Below, one piece after another: positions 44,840 to 57,958 of a stretch of DNA of 64,000 nt. How positions within the stretch are numbered: position 1 is the stretch's first letter; each line of letters opens with the position of its first letter. The notes below the pieces were generated by a model that was given only the letters and a program-made list of their open reading frames with translations, was not told the DNA's origin and ran no database searches. The position numbers and the translations under genes are program-made. The stretch is from assembly GCA_031841125.1 (NCBI GenBank), contig CM063114.1, forward strand, positions 55,822,955 through 55,886,954. The letters are read 5' to 3'. The stretch comes from Acanthococcus lagerstroemiae. Taxonomy: Eukaryota > Arthropoda > Insecta > Hemiptera > Eriococcidae.

Positions 44840-47800
44840 TTCCGGACTGGGGATAGCTAGAGGAAAACGGTTTGAAATTTTGAGAGCAAATTTATCTCCT
44901 CTTTCGAAAGTCATATTCGACGTGCTGAAGGCATTACCAGAATATTCGCCGGTTTCGAAATCGCTAATTTCTCTGGGGCGAACTAATAAAATGCAAAAAT
45001 CTTTGGATTGGTGGCAGCTACAGCGAAAAGGGTTGACACATTCGAAAGAGGAGATCAATTTGCTTTCAAAATTTCAAACCGTTTTCCTCTAGCTATCCCC
45101 AGTCCGGAGATTTTCGCGTTTTATTAGTTCCCCCCAGAGAAATTGGCGATTTCGAAAAAGACAATTGGTGTAGGTTGAGTTGCATATTCGACGTGCTGAA
45201 GGCATTACCGATATGGAAATTGAAATCAATGGACGCCTCGAAGATTGAATTCTTTCTACGCAATTGACTTTCGAATCGTATTACTGGGGCGAACTAATAA
45301 AATGCAAAAATCTTTGGATTGGTGGCAGCTACAGCGAAAAGGGTTGACACATTCGAAAGAGGAGATCAATTTGCTTTCAAAATTTCAAACCGTTTTCCTG
45401 TAGCTATCCCCAGTCCTGAGATTTGCGCGTTTTATTAGTTCCCCCCAGAGAAATTGGCGATTTCGAAAACGACAATTGGTGTAGGTTGAGTTGCATATCC
45501 GACGTGCTGAAGGCATTACCAGAATATTCGCTGTTTTTGAAATCGCTAATTTCTCTGGGGCGAACTAATAAAATGCAAAAATCTTTGGATTGGTGGCAGC
45601 TACAGCGAAAAGGGTTGACACATTCGAAAGAGGAGATCAATTTGCATTCAAAATTTCAAACCGTTTTCCTCTAGCTATCCCCAGTCCGGGGGTTTTCGCG
45701 TCTTATTAGTTCCCCCCAGAGAACTTGGCGATTTCGAAACCGACAATTGGTGTCGGTTGAGTTGCATATTCGACGTGCTGAAGGCATTACCGGAATATTG
45801 GAAAATTTGAAATACAATTGTGACGCCTACGAAGAATTGAATATGCTATTTCTCATACGCCAATTGACGTTTTCGAAATCGTTAATTTTACTGGGGCGAA
45901 CTAATAAAATGCAAAAATCTTTGGATTGGTGGAAGCTACAGCGAAAAGGGTTGACACATTCGAAAGAGGAGATCAATTTGCTTTCAAAATTTCAAACCGT
46001 TTTCCTGTAGCTATCCCAGTCTGGAGATTTTCGCGTTTTATTAGTCCAGAAATTGGGACAAAACACAATTGGTGTAGGTTGAGTTGCATATCACGACGTG
46101 CTGAAGGCATTACCAGAATATTCGCTGTTTTTCGAAATCGCTAATTTCTCTGGGGCGAACTAATAAAATGCAAAAATCTTTGATTGGGTGGCAGCTACAG
46201 CGAAAAGGTTGACACATTCGAAAGAGGAGATCAATTTGCTTTCAAAATTTCAAACCGTTTTCCTCGTAGCTATCCCCAGTCCTGGGATTTCGCGTCTTAT
46301 TAGTTCCCCCCAGAAATTGGCGATTTCGAAACGACAATTGGTGTCGGTTGAGTTGCATATTCGACGTGCTGAAGGCATTACCGGAATATTTGGAAATTTG
46401 AATACAATTGGTGAGCTATAAAATTGCAATAATCTTGATTGTGCATACGCGACAATTGACTTCGAAACGTTAATTTTACTGCGAATAATAATGCAACTTT
46501 ATTGTAGCTACAGCGAAATCGGTTGAAATCAAGGGAGATCAATTGCTTTAAAATTCAAACCGTTTCTTACATCATCTGGATTGCGTTCGAAACCATGAGG
46601 GTCAATTGATCGATTTCGTTAAACGTAATTCGCGATAACAAATTGGCGTACAGCGAAGTGACATCAAGGGAGATCATCGCTTCAATTCAAGTTTTCTGAC
46701 ATCATCTGATTGCCGTTATTCCCAGAAAATGCATTCGAACGACAATGTGAGTAGTTGCTACCCGTGCTGAAGCTACAAAATCGCGTTTGATCGTATTCTC
46801 TGGGCGAACTAATAAAATGCAAAAATCTTTGGATTGGTGGCAGCTACGGCGAAAACGGGTTGACACATTTCGAAAGGGAGATAATTTTGCTTCAAAATTT
46901 CAAACCGTTTTCCTCTAGCTATCCCCAGTCCGGAGATTTTCGCGATTGCAAAAACCCAATTGGTGTAGGTTGAGTTGCATATACGACGTGCTGAAGGCAT
47001 TACCAGAATATTAGCCGTTTACGAAATCGCTAATTTCTCTGGGGCGAACTAATAAAATGCAAAAATCTTTGGATTGGTGGCAGCTACAGCGAAAAGGGTT
47101 GACACATTCGAAAGAGGAGATCAATTTGCTTTCAAAATTTCAAACCGTTTTCCTGTAGCTATCCCCAGTCCTGAAGATTTCGCGTTTATTAGTTCCCCCC
47201 AGAGAAATTGGCGATTTCGAAAACGACAATTGGTGTAGGTTGAGTTGCATATTCGACGTGCTGAAGGCATTACCAGAATATTGGAAAATTTGAAATACAA
47301 TTGTGACGCCTTCGAAGAATTGAATATGCTATTTCACATACGCCAATTGACGTTTTCGAAATCGTTAATGTTACTGGGGCGAACTAATAAAATGCAAAAA
47401 TCTTTGGATTGGTGGCAGCTACGGCGAAACGGGTTGACAATTTCGAAAAGGGAGATTATTTTGCTCTCAAAATTTCAAACCGTTTTCCTCTATCTATCCG
47501 CAGTCCGGAGATTTTCGCGATTGCGATAAAACCCAATTTGGTGTAGGTTGAGTTGCATATCGACGTGCTGAAGGCATTACCAGAATATTGCCGTTTTACG
47601 AAATCGCTAATTTCTCTGGGGCGAACTAATAAAATGCAAAAATCTTGGATTGGTGCAGCTACAGCGAAAAGGGTTGACACATTCGAAAGAGGAGATCAAT
47701 TTGCATTCAAAATTTCAAACCGTTTTCCTCTAGCTATCCCCAGTCCGGGGGTTTTCGCGTCTTATTAGTTCCCCCCAGAGAACTTGGCGATTTCGAAACC

Positions 47801-50800
47801 GACAATTGGTGTCGGTTGAGTTGCATATTCGACGTGCTGAAGGCATTACCGGAATATTGGAAAATTTGAAATACAATTGTGACGCCTACGAAGAATTGAA
47901 TATGCTATTTCTCATACGCCAATTGACGTTTTCGAAATCGTTAATTTTACTGGGGCGAACTAATAAAATGCAAAAATCTTTGGATTGGTGGAAGCTACAG
48001 CGAAAAGGGTTGACACATTCGAAAGAGGAGATCAATTTGCTTTCAAAATTTCAAACCGTTTTCCTGTAGCTATCCCCAGTCCTGAGATTTGCGCGTTTTA
48101 TTAGTTCCCCCCAGAGAAATTGGCGATTTCGAAAACGACAATTGGTGTAGGTTGAGTTGCATATCCGACGTGCTGAAGGCATTACCAGAATATTCGCTGT
48201 TTTTGAAATCGCTAATTTCTCTGGGGCGAACTAATAAAATGCAAAATCTTTGGATTGGTGGCAGCTACAGCGAAAAGGGTTGACACATTCGAAAGAGGAG
48301 ATCAATTTGCATTCAAAATTTCAAACCGTTTTCCTCTAGCTATCCCATCCGGGGTTTTCGCGTCTTATTAGTTCCCCCCAGAGAACTTGGCGATTTCGAA
48401 ACCGACAATTGGTGTCGGTTGAGTTGCATATTCGACGTGCTGAAGGCATTACCGAATATTGAAAATTTGAAATACAATTGTGACGCCTACGAAGAATTGA
48501 ATATGCTATTTCTCATACGCCAATTGACGTTTTCGAAATCGTTAATTTTACTGGGGCGAACTAATAAAATGCAAAAATCTTTGGATTGGTGGAAGCTACA
48601 GCGAAAAGGGTTGACACATTCGAAAGAGGAGATCAATTTGCTTTCAAAATTTCAAACCGTTTTCCTGTAGCTATCCCCAGTCCTGAGATTTGCGCGTTTT
48701 ATTAGTTCCCCCCAGAGAAATTGGCGATTTCGAAAACGACAATTGGTGTAGGTTGAGTTGCATATCCGACGTGCTGAAGGCATTACCAGAATATTCGCTG
48801 TTTTTGAAATCGCTAATTTCTCTGGGGCGAACTAATAAAATGCAAAAATCTTTGGATTGGTGGCAGCTACAGCGAAAAGGGTTGACACATTCGAAAGAGG
48901 AGATCAATTTGCTTTCAAAATTTCAAACCGTTTTCCTGTAGCTATCCCCAGTCCTGAGATTTGCGCGTTTTATTAGTTCCCCCCAGAGAAATTGGCGATT
49001 TCGAAAACGACAATTGGTGTAGGTTGAGTTGCATATTCGACGTGCTGAAGGCATTACCAGAATATTCGCCGTTTTCGAAATCGCTAATTTCTCTGGGGCG
49101 AACTAATAAAATGCAAAAATCTTTGGATTGGTGGCAGCTACAGCGAAAAGGGTTGACACATTCGAAAGAGGAGATCAATTTGCTTTCAAAATTTCAAACC
49201 GTTTTCCTCTAGCTATCCCCAGTCCGGAGATTTTCGCGATTGCAAAAACCCAATTGGTGTAGGTTGAGTTGCATATACGACGTGCTGAAGGCATTACCAG
49301 AATATTAGCCGTTTACGAAATCGCCAATTTCTCTGGGGCGAACTAATAAAATGCAAAAATCTTAGGATTGGTGGCAGCTACAGCGAAAAGGGTTGACACA
49401 TTCGAAAGAGGAGATCAATTTGCTTTCAAAATTTCAAACCGTTTTCCTGTAGCTATCCCCAGTCCTGAGATTTGCACGTTTTATTAGTTCCCCCCAGAGA
49501 AATTGGCGATTTCGAAAACGACAATTGGTGTAGGTTGAGTTGCATATTCGACTTGCTGAAGGCATGACCAGAATATTGGAAAATTTGAAATACAATTGTG
49601 ACGCCTTCGAAGAATTGAATATGCTATTTCTCATACGCCAACTGACGTTTTCGAAATCGTTAATTTTACTGGGGCGAACTAATAAAATGCATAAATCTTT
49701 GGATTGGTGGCAGCTACGGCGAAACGGGTTGACAATTTCGAAAGGGAAGATTATTTTGCTCTCAAAATTTCAAACCGTTTTCCTCTAGCTATCCCCAGTC
49801 CGGAGATTTTCGCGATTTCGAAAACCCATTTGGTGTAGGTTGAGTTGCATATACGACGTGCTGAAGGCATTACCAGAATATTAGCCGTTTACGAAATCGC
49901 CAATTTCTCTGGGGCGAACTAATAAAATGCAAAAATCTTAGGATTGGTGGCAGCTACAGCGAAAAGGGTTGACACATTCGAAAGAGGAGATCAATTTGCT
50001 TTCAAAATTTCAAACCGTTTTCCTGTAGCTATCCCCAGTCCTGAGATTTGCGCGTTTTATTAGTTCCCCCCAGAGAAATTGGCGATTTCGAAAACGACAA
50101 TTGGTGTAGGTTGAGTTGCATATCCGACGTGCTGAAGGCATTACCAGAATATTCGCTGTTTTTGAAATCGCTAATTTCTCTGGGGCGACCTAATAAAATG
50201 CAAAAATCTTTGGATTGGTGGAAGCTACAGCGAAAAGGGTTGACACATTCGAAAGAGGAGATCAATTTGCATTCGAAATTTCAAACCGTTTTCCTCTAGC
50301 TATCCCCAGTCCGGGTGTTTTCGCGTTTTATTAGTTCCCCCCAGAGAAATTCGCGATTTTGAAAACGACAATTGGTGTAGGTTGAGTTGCATATTCGACG
50401 TGCTGAAGGCATTACCAGAATATTGGAAAATTTGAAATACAATTGTGACGCCTTCGAAGAATTGAATATGCTATTTCACATACGCCAATTGACGTTTTCG
50501 AAATCGTTAATTTTCCTGGGGCGAACTAATAAAATGCAAAAATCTTTGGATTGGTGGAAGCTACAGCGAAAAGGGTTGAAACATTCGAAAGAGGAGATCA
50601 ATTTGCTTTCAAAATTTCAAATCGTTTTCCTCTAGCTATCCCCAGTCCGGAGATTTTCGCGATTTCGAAAACCCAATTGGTGTAGGTTGAGTTGCATATA
50701 CGACGTGCTGAAGGCATTACCAGAATATTAGCCGTTTTCGAAATCCCAATTTCTCTGGGCGAACTATAAAATGCAAAAATCTTTGGATTGGTGGCAGCTA

Positions 50801-53800
50801 CAGCGAAAAGGGTTGACACATTCGAAAGAGGAGATCAATTTGCATTCGAAATTTCAAACCGTTTTCCTCTAGCTATCACCAGTCTGGAGATTTTCCCGGG
50901 AACGATTTTCGAAAACGCCAATTGGTGTGAGTTGAGATTGCATATCGACGTGCTGAAGGCAAATTACAGAATATTCGCCGTTCTCAAATAAGTCTAATTC
51001 TCTGGGGCGAATTAATAAAATGCAAAAATCTTTGGATTGGTGGCAGCTACAGCGAAAGGGTTGACACATTCGAAGAGGAGATCAATTTGCATTCGAAATT
51101 TCAAACCGTTTTCCTCTAGCTACCCAGTCGGATTTTTTTCGCGTTTATTAGTTCCCCCCAGAAATTCGCGAGTTTGAAAAACGACAATTGGTGTAGTTGA
51201 GTTGCTATTCGACGTGCTGAAGGCATTACCAGAATATTCGCCGTTTTCTAATATCTCTGGGGCGAACTAATAAAATGCAAAAATCTTTGGATTGGTGACA
51301 GCTACAGCGAAAAGGGTTGACAATTTCGAAAGGTGAGATCAATTTGCTTTCAAAATTTCAAACCGTTTTCCTGTAGCTATCCCCAGTTCTGAGATTTGCA
51401 CGTTTTATTAGTTCCCCCCAGAGAAATTGGCGATTTCGAAAACGACAATTGGTGTAGGTTGAGTTGCATATTCGACGTGCTGAAGGCATTACCGGAATAT
51501 TCGCCGTTTTCGAAATCGCTAATTTCTCTGGGGCGAACTAATAAAATGCAAAAATCTTTGGATTGGTGGCAGCTACAGCGAAAAGGGTTGACACATTCGA
51601 AAGAGGAGATCAATTTGCTTTCAAAATTTCAAACGTTTCCTCTACTATCCCCAGTCCTGAGATTTGCGCGTTTTATTAGTTCCCCCAAGAAATTGGCGAT
51701 TTCGAAAACGACAATGGTGTAGGTTGAGTTGCATATTCGACGTGCTGAAGGCATTACCAGAATATTGGAAAATTTGAAATACAATTGTGACGCCTTCGAA
51801 GAATTGAATATGCTATTTCACATACGCCATTTGACGTTTTCGAAATCGTTAATTTTCCTGGGGCGAACTAATAAAATGCAAAAATCTTTGGATTGGTGGA
51901 AGCTACAGCGAAAAGGGTTGAAACATTCGAAAGAGGAGATCAATTTGCTTTCAAAATTTCAAACCGTTTTCCTCTAGCTATCCCCAGTCCGGAGATTTTC
52001 GCGATTGCGAAAACCCAATTGGTGTAGGTTGAGTTGCATATACGACGTGCTGAAGGCATTACCGGAATATTCGCCGTTCTCGAAATAGCTAATTTCTCTG
52101 GGGCGAATTAATAAAATGCAAAAATCTTTGGATTGGTGGCAGCTACAGCGAAAAGGGTTGACACATTCGAAAGAGGAGATCAATTTGCATTCGAAATTTC
52201 AAACCGTTTTCCTCTAGCTATCCCCAGTCCGGGGGTTTTCGCGTCTTATTAGTTCCGCCCATAGAAATTGGCGATTTCGAAACGGACAATTGGTGTAGGT
52301 TGAGTTGCATATTTGACGTGCTGAAGGCATTACCAGAATATTGGAAAATTTGAAATACAATTGTGACGCCTTCGAAGAATTGAATATGCTATTTCTCATA
52401 CGCCAATTGACGTTTTCGAAATCGTTAATTTTACTGGGGCGAACTAATAAAATGCAAAAATCTTTGGATTGGTGGCAGCTACAGCGAAAAGGGTTGACAC
52501 ATTCGAAAGGGGAGATCAATTTGCTTTCAAAATTTCAAACCATTTTCCTGTAGCTATCCCCAGTCCTGAGATTTGCGCGTTTTATTAGTTCCCCCCAGAG
52601 AAATTGGCGATTTCGAAAACGACAATTGGTGTATGTTGAGTTGCATATCCGACGTGCTGAAGGAATTACCAGAATATTCGCCGTTTTCGAAATCGCTAAT
52701 TTCTCTGGGGCGAACTAATAAAATGCAAAAATCTTTGGATTGGTGGCAGCTACAGCGAAAAGGGTTGACACATTCGAAAGAGGAGATCAATTTGCATTCG
52801 AAATTTCAAACCGTTTTCCTCTAGCTATCCCCAGTCCGGGGGTTTTCGCGTCTTATTAGTTCCGCCCATAGAAATTGGCGATTTCGAAACGGACAATTGG
52901 TGTAGGTTGAGTTGCATATTCGACGTGCTGAAGGCATTACCAGAATATTGGAAAATTTGAAATACAATTGTGACGCCTTCGAAGAATTGAATATGCTATT
53001 TCTCATACGCCAATTGACGTTTTCGAAATCGTTAATTTTACTGGGGCGAACTAATAAAATGCAAAAATCTTTGGATTGGTGGCAGCTACAGCGAAAAGGG
53101 TTGACACATTCGAAAGAGGAGATCAATTTGCTTTCAAAATTTCAAACCGTTTTCCTCTAGCTATCCCCAGTCTGGAGATTTTCGCGATTGCGAAAACCCA
53201 ATTGGTGTAGGTTGAGTTGCATATACGACGTGCTGAAGGCATTACCAGAATATTCGCCGTTTTCGAAATCGCTAATTTCTCTGGGGCGAACTAATAAAAT
53301 GCAAAAATCTTTGGATTGGTGGCAGCTACAGCGAAAAGGGTTGACACATTCGAAAGAGGTGATCAATTTGCTATCAAATTTCAAACCGTTTTCCTGTAGC
53401 TATCCCCAGTCCTGAGATTTGCGCGTTTTATTAGTTCCCCCCAGAGAAATTGGCGATTTCGAAAACGACAATTGGTGTAGGTTGAGTTGCATATTCGACG
53501 TGCTGAAGGCATTACCAGAATATTGGAAAATTTGAAATACAATTGTGACGCCTTCGAAGAATTGAATATGCTATTTCACATACGCCAATTGACGTTTTCG
53601 AAATCGTTAATTTCTCTGGGGCGAACTAATAAAATGCAAAAATCTTTGGATTGGTGGCAGCTACAGCGAAACGGGTTGACACATTCGAAAGAGGAGATCA
53701 ATTTTCTCTCAAAATTTCAAATCGTTTTCCTCTAGCTATCCCCAGTTTGGAGATTTTTGATTTCGAAAACGTCAATTGGTGTATGTTGAGTTGCATATTC

Positions 53801-54200
53801 GAAGTGCTGCAGGCATTACCAGAATATTTGCCGTTTTTGAAATCGCTCATTTCTGTGGGGCGAACTAATAAAATGCCAAAATTTTTCGATTGGAGGCAGC
53901 TACAGCAAAACGGGTTGACACTGTCGAAGAAGGAGATCGATTTGCTCTCAAAATTCCAAACCGTTTTCCTCTAGCTATCCCCAGTCCGGAGATTTTCGCT
54001 TTTTATTAGTTCATCCCAGAGAAATTCGTGATTTCGAAAACGTCAATTGGTGTATGTTGAGTTGCATATTCGACGTGCTGAAGGCATTACCAGAATATTC
54101 GCCGTTTTCGAAATCACTAATTTTTCTGGGGCGAACTAATAAAATGCAAAAATGATTGGATTGGAGGCAGCTGCAGCAAAACGGGTTGACACTTTCGAAC
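44840..54200. repeat. Satellite array, about 30 monomers in two size classes
   Basis: Tandem units with the boundary word TAGCTATCCCCAGTCC recur at intervals of about 240-271 bp (short class) and about 336 bp (long class, carrying an extra TGAAATACAATTGTGACGCC ... GAATTGAATATGCT block). The classes often alternate as a ~607-bp dimer, and a larger block at 45.7 kb is repeated 2059 bp later (45747 and 47806). Every short unit contains its own inverted repeat: TTTTATTAGTTCCCCCCAGA..TTTCGAAAACG pairs with CGTTTTCGAAATCG..AACTAATAAAA at about 40 of 42 positions around a ~60-base loop. The first and last ~65 bp are inverted relative to the array. Units are not multiples of three, and the many short frames on both strands are not genes. 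Confidence 0.9.
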
Positions 54201-54970
54201 TGGGGATAGCTAGAGGAAAACGGTTTGAAATTTTGAGAGCAAATTGATCTCCTATGCATTGGCGAGATTGCGAATTGCCTTAGGCGAACTGGTAAAAGGC
54301 AAAAATCTTTGGATTGGAAACTGCTAGGGGAAAACTGAAAAATACATTTTATTCGAAATTTTCTCCTCCATCCAGAATTTCAGACCGCACTGCTCTAACT
54401 GCCTCCGTTTCAAAATTATTCGCGAATTGTCGGTTCGCCTCAGAAAAATAGAAGGTACAATGGGTTGAAATTATGTGTGATGTGTGGCATATGCAACGTG
54501 TCGAAGGGGCTAACACAAAAAAGTTTTCAATTTTATGTTTCTCGGCAACGGTGCGTCGCTGCCAAATTTGAACTCCACATTCGGACGCAGCGTGAGAAAC
54601 TGAGTACAAAACAGTCTTTAATTCAAAATTTTTGATTTTGAAAATTTTGAAAATTTCTCCAAACTATACATCGTGTCTCTTGTGGGCCGAAAAAGATTTC
54701 CGGAGAGCTTCGGCGTCGGCGCTGGCGCTGATTACTCAGTTTTTTGAAACGAATTTGAATCCGTTGTCAAAATTGAGCTACAGTCAATTTTTGACCCATT
54801 TTGACCACATTTTCGAGTGCGCCTTCGACACGTTGCATATGCCACACATCGCACATCATTCCAACCCATTGTACCTTCTATTTTTCTGGGGCGAACCGAC
54901 AATTCCCGAATAATTTTGGAAGGGAGGCAGTTAGAGCAGTGCAGTTTGAAATTCTGGATAGAGGAGAGCA
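54201..54970. repeat. Right flanking module of the satellite array, itself a foldback
   Basis: 54258-54845 is a direct repeat of the left module (43960-44530). In addition 54365-54500 (CCAGAATTTCAGACCGCACT ... CATATGCAACGTGTCGAAGG) is mirrored at 54820-54960, so this module forms a ~600-bp hairpin. The piece just before it (54197-54255, ACTGGGGATAGCTAGAGG..) is a monomer end in inverted orientation. Confidence 0.75.
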
Positions 54971-55195
54971 ATATTTTGTTACCTGATACGACAAATTCGG
55001 AAAGTCATTGTTAATTCAAAATTCTAAAATCGATGTATTGAGTACTGATCTTCGAAGTACCGATCGCGGTTCGCGGTAAAAAAAAACAACAAATTTTTTA
55101 TCAATTCATTTATAAATTTTTTTTATTTGAATTTTCTCATTAGCTGAATTGATAAGTTTAGGCCACAGAAACCTAGATTATGGCTGACTTATGGG
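54971..55195. other. Short unique AT-rich spacer
   Basis: Nothing recognised between the satellite module and the hAT element. Confidence 0.3.
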
Positions 55196-55720
55196 TAGGG
55201 ATTCCAAAAATATGCATCTGCATGTTTCTTTCTGTTGAAGTAGATAGGGAATATCATATTTTTGGCATATTTTGGGTATAAAAGCATGTTTCGGCATATT
55301 TTCTGCTTTCTTAGAGCATATTCAAAAATATTTGGCCAATTTCCACAATTTTTGCGGAATATTTCCATTTTTGTTTTTCAATATTTTACTTTTTTTGTCA
55401 TAATGTTGCAACAACTGCAACTTTTTTACAAACCAAAAAAATTTTTCCCGCCAAGTTTTATGTCCATGCAGAACGCTGTCAAAGGTATTCAGTGTGCCTG
55501 CGAAAAAAGACTTTATGCACGACTACTTTAAGACCTTTTTCGTTTTTATATCCGTTATCTCTCAATTTTTCTTTCATAATTCAAAATGATACCCATATTA
55601 TCAATTTGATAGGGAATATTTTGGCATATTTAAGGATTTTTAGGTAACACTTTAGCATATTTGACGAAAAAAGCATATTATAAGGGCATATTTGACCTCT
55701 TTTCCGAGCATGAATCCCTA
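55196..55720. mobile_element. hAT MITE, TAGGGATTC ends, 8-bp target duplication
   Basis: Ends TAGGGATTC and GAATCCCTA are exact inverses. Flanks CTTATGGG and CTTATGGT (55188-55195 and 55721-55728) differ at one position, an 8-bp duplication as in hAT. The interior is T-rich with many GGCATATTT words, linking it to fragments near 400, 3700, 4442-6337 and 40970. No transposase. Confidence 0.8.
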
Positions 55721-56462
55721 CTTATGGTTTGAGGCCGACTTACGGAATTTGCCTGGCTGGCTTCTGGCTTAATCAATGATGACCAAAATTGTGATCACTA
55801 GTGGCTTCAGCTTAACATCCCTGCCGAATAATTCATGAACTCTGTCGATAAATATTGTTGTTGTTGTTGTTTGTTTTTTTTTTGGGGGGGGGGAGGAATT
55901 TTGATGGGGAAAAGCACGAATTCAGGACTACTGATGTAAGACTGCGAAAGATAGTCAATTTGTATGTTTCCAAGAAATGAGCGCTAGCATTTTCGTGATC
56001 AAGAAAACTACTCGTAATGGTGCATTATCAAAGTATCAAAAATGATATTATTTTTAGTGAACCATTTCCTCTAATTACAATGATTAATGGCATTGAATCA
56101 ACTCTTTACTTACCAGATGTTCTCATCAAGAAATATACACGAACTTCTACTTACCCACAATCAAGGTAAGGCAAGATTCTTCACAATTTGCACGCTACTG
56201 AACCTTTTACCGCAGAACAACTTTGGTTCTCCTCACTTCTCCCGAAAGATGCAACATTCAACGATATAATTCCGAAATTTCATAACTGCATCCATAAAGA
56301 GACGCAGTGTAATTACCTTCTCGTCCAGTTTTCAATTTCAGCTATCATCAGCAGCACACCATTTGCGGCCTCATGGGAATGAAGTCTTGTCCTCCGCTTT
56401 GATTAGGGTACAAAGAAATGGATTGGGGTACATAATCGAGGTTCGCCATGTTTTTTCTGGCG
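55721..56462. other. No gene recognised
   Basis: Contains a TTG triplet run and a G-rich run near 55856-55896. The frames 56087-56382 have no family signature. Confidence 0.35.
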
Positions 56463-56625
56463 CAGGGGCGTAGTTACGGGAGGGGGGTCTGAACCCCCCT
56501 TGGCATCAGCCGACAATGTGAAAAAATTGAAATTTATTCTGGTAATAGTAAGTATTACACCTGTAATGTTGTAAAAGTGAAACGACCCCCCCCCCCCCGT
56601 CATACCAAGTCTGGCTACGCCCTTG
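56463..56625. mobile_element. hAT MITE, 163 bp, CAGGGGCGTAG ends
   Basis: Starts CAGGGGCGTAG and ends CTACGCCCTTG, the CAGGGGCGTAG terminus known from hAT-type MITEs in many animals. Flanks TTCTGGCG and TTCTGCCG (56455-56462 and 56626-56633) form an 8-bp duplication with one difference. Poly-C and GGGAGGGGGG runs lie inside. Non-coding. Confidence 0.8.
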
Positions 56626-56789
56626 TTCTGCCGTTACCACTGAGTGACTGTTTACAGTGAGTTTACAAGCTATTTTACGAAGTTTTTGTCTCAATTCCAT
56701 TTAATTCTCTTCGTATGATAACGCCAGAAACAAACATGGCGGATGTCAATAATACCCTCCATTTCTATACTCCATTTCACGAAAGAAAC

Positions 56790-57231
56790 CAGTGTATTGT
56801 AGCTAAAAATTTTAGCTTTGGCTTTCAGCTTAAACTTTTGACCTTGAAAAATACGGATTTGGCTTTCTGACTTCGGCTTTTAAGAAAAATTCGGCTGGCT
56901 TTCGTCTTTTCTCTTATCAGTAAAAATTCGGCTTTTGGCTTTCAGCTTTCGGGTGGCTGCAATACAGTGCTAAATTTTGCCGTCAACTGACACCTGAGCT
57001 AATGTCTTAAGGTTTAAGGAGGGAAAATGCAGTTCTCAAAAATATCACACACAAGGAAAATTGATGAGAGCTTATGAATGTATAGGTTTTTGAGAAGCCA
57101 AAAGAAAGCTGGAACAATTTGGCTTCTTTCAGCTTTTGGGTTGTGAAGGTACAAATAAAGCTGACTTTCAGCTTTTCTCTTATCAGTAATAATTCGGCTG
57201 AATTTGGCTTTCGGCTGGCTGCAATACACTG
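56790..57231. mobile_element. hAT-like MITE, AAAGCCGAAAGCC family
   Basis: Ends CAGTGTATTGTAGC and GCTGCAATACACTG. The interior shares long stretches with 41565-42010 in inverse order (TGGCTTCTTTCAGCTTTTGG, CCTTAAGGTTTAAGGAGGG-type words). An internal GCTGCAATACAGTG near 56960 hints at a composite of two copies. No clear target duplication seen. Confidence 0.6.
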
Positions 57232-57479
57232 AAGTATCAGCCGAAGTTTTCAGTTTCTTTTTGAACTTTTCAGATCTAGAACAAGGATTTTTGAGAAATA
57301 AGGGGTCCTACAGCAAACGAACAACGAGCACTCTTGTGAATCTTATTTACATTTTTCACTGATACGAGTAACTCGGGCGTTACTTTCATGAAATGGAGTA
57401 TAGCTCTCTAGCTTTGACATTATATCATGTATCACTGAATCAGCAGTGCTATTGGAGCTCAATACAAAGACAGGTAAAG

Positions 57480-57958
57480 AAAACCGCCATTTTCTTTCCA
57501 AGTTTGCTTCCTGAAACTAGGACAGTTCAGTTTCACACGGGGAAACCGGACCGCCATATTGTTGCAAGTTCGGGCCATTAAAAGAAAATCGGCTGAGTGA
57601 TACAGTGATAAGCACCGCGTGATCCTGATCAGTTCTCGTTTCACAGACCAAACTTGCAAAAATATGGCGGTCTAGTTCACCTGTGTGAAACTGTACTGCC
57701 ACTGTGAAACAAGAACTGGTCACATGGTGTTTACCACTCAGCCGATTTTCTTTTGAAGTTTTGATGAACGGAACTGGAAAGAAAATGGCGACTGTCTTTA
57801 CTAGAGCTCTACATATAACTTTGTGTGAGTACAATCATCCGCCATTTGGACAACCAACCGCGCCCGTGGATGCCGAATCCGACTATGCGGAGCGTACCGC
57901 GTAGTCTTGACGTCAAAATGGCAGACGATTGTACTCACACGAAGTTATAGAGCTCTCT
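57480..57958. repeat. ATGGCGG-armed inverted-repeat elements (two or three nested)
   Basis: 57520-57710 has ACCGCCATATTGTTGCAAGTT mirrored by AACTTGCAAAAATATGGCGGT and CAGTTTCACAC mirrored by GTGTGAAACTG. 57803-57958 has AGAGCTCT..GTGTGAGTACAATC at the left and GATTGTACTCACAC..AGAGCTCT at the right, with CGCGCCCGTGGAT and GCGGAGCGTACCGCGT inside as at 5119-5376. MITE family with ATGGCG arms. Non-coding. Confidence 0.6.

Noticed and set aside
44840..54200. Many similar 60-108-codon open frames on both strands of the satellite
   Set aside because: Monomer lengths are not multiples of three, the frames exist on both strands and shift between units, and no protein motif appears. They are by-products of the repeat.
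44840..54200. Regular repeats resembling a CRISPR array
   Set aside because: Units are 240-336 bp with no unique spacers, no cas genes, and the genome is eukaryotic.
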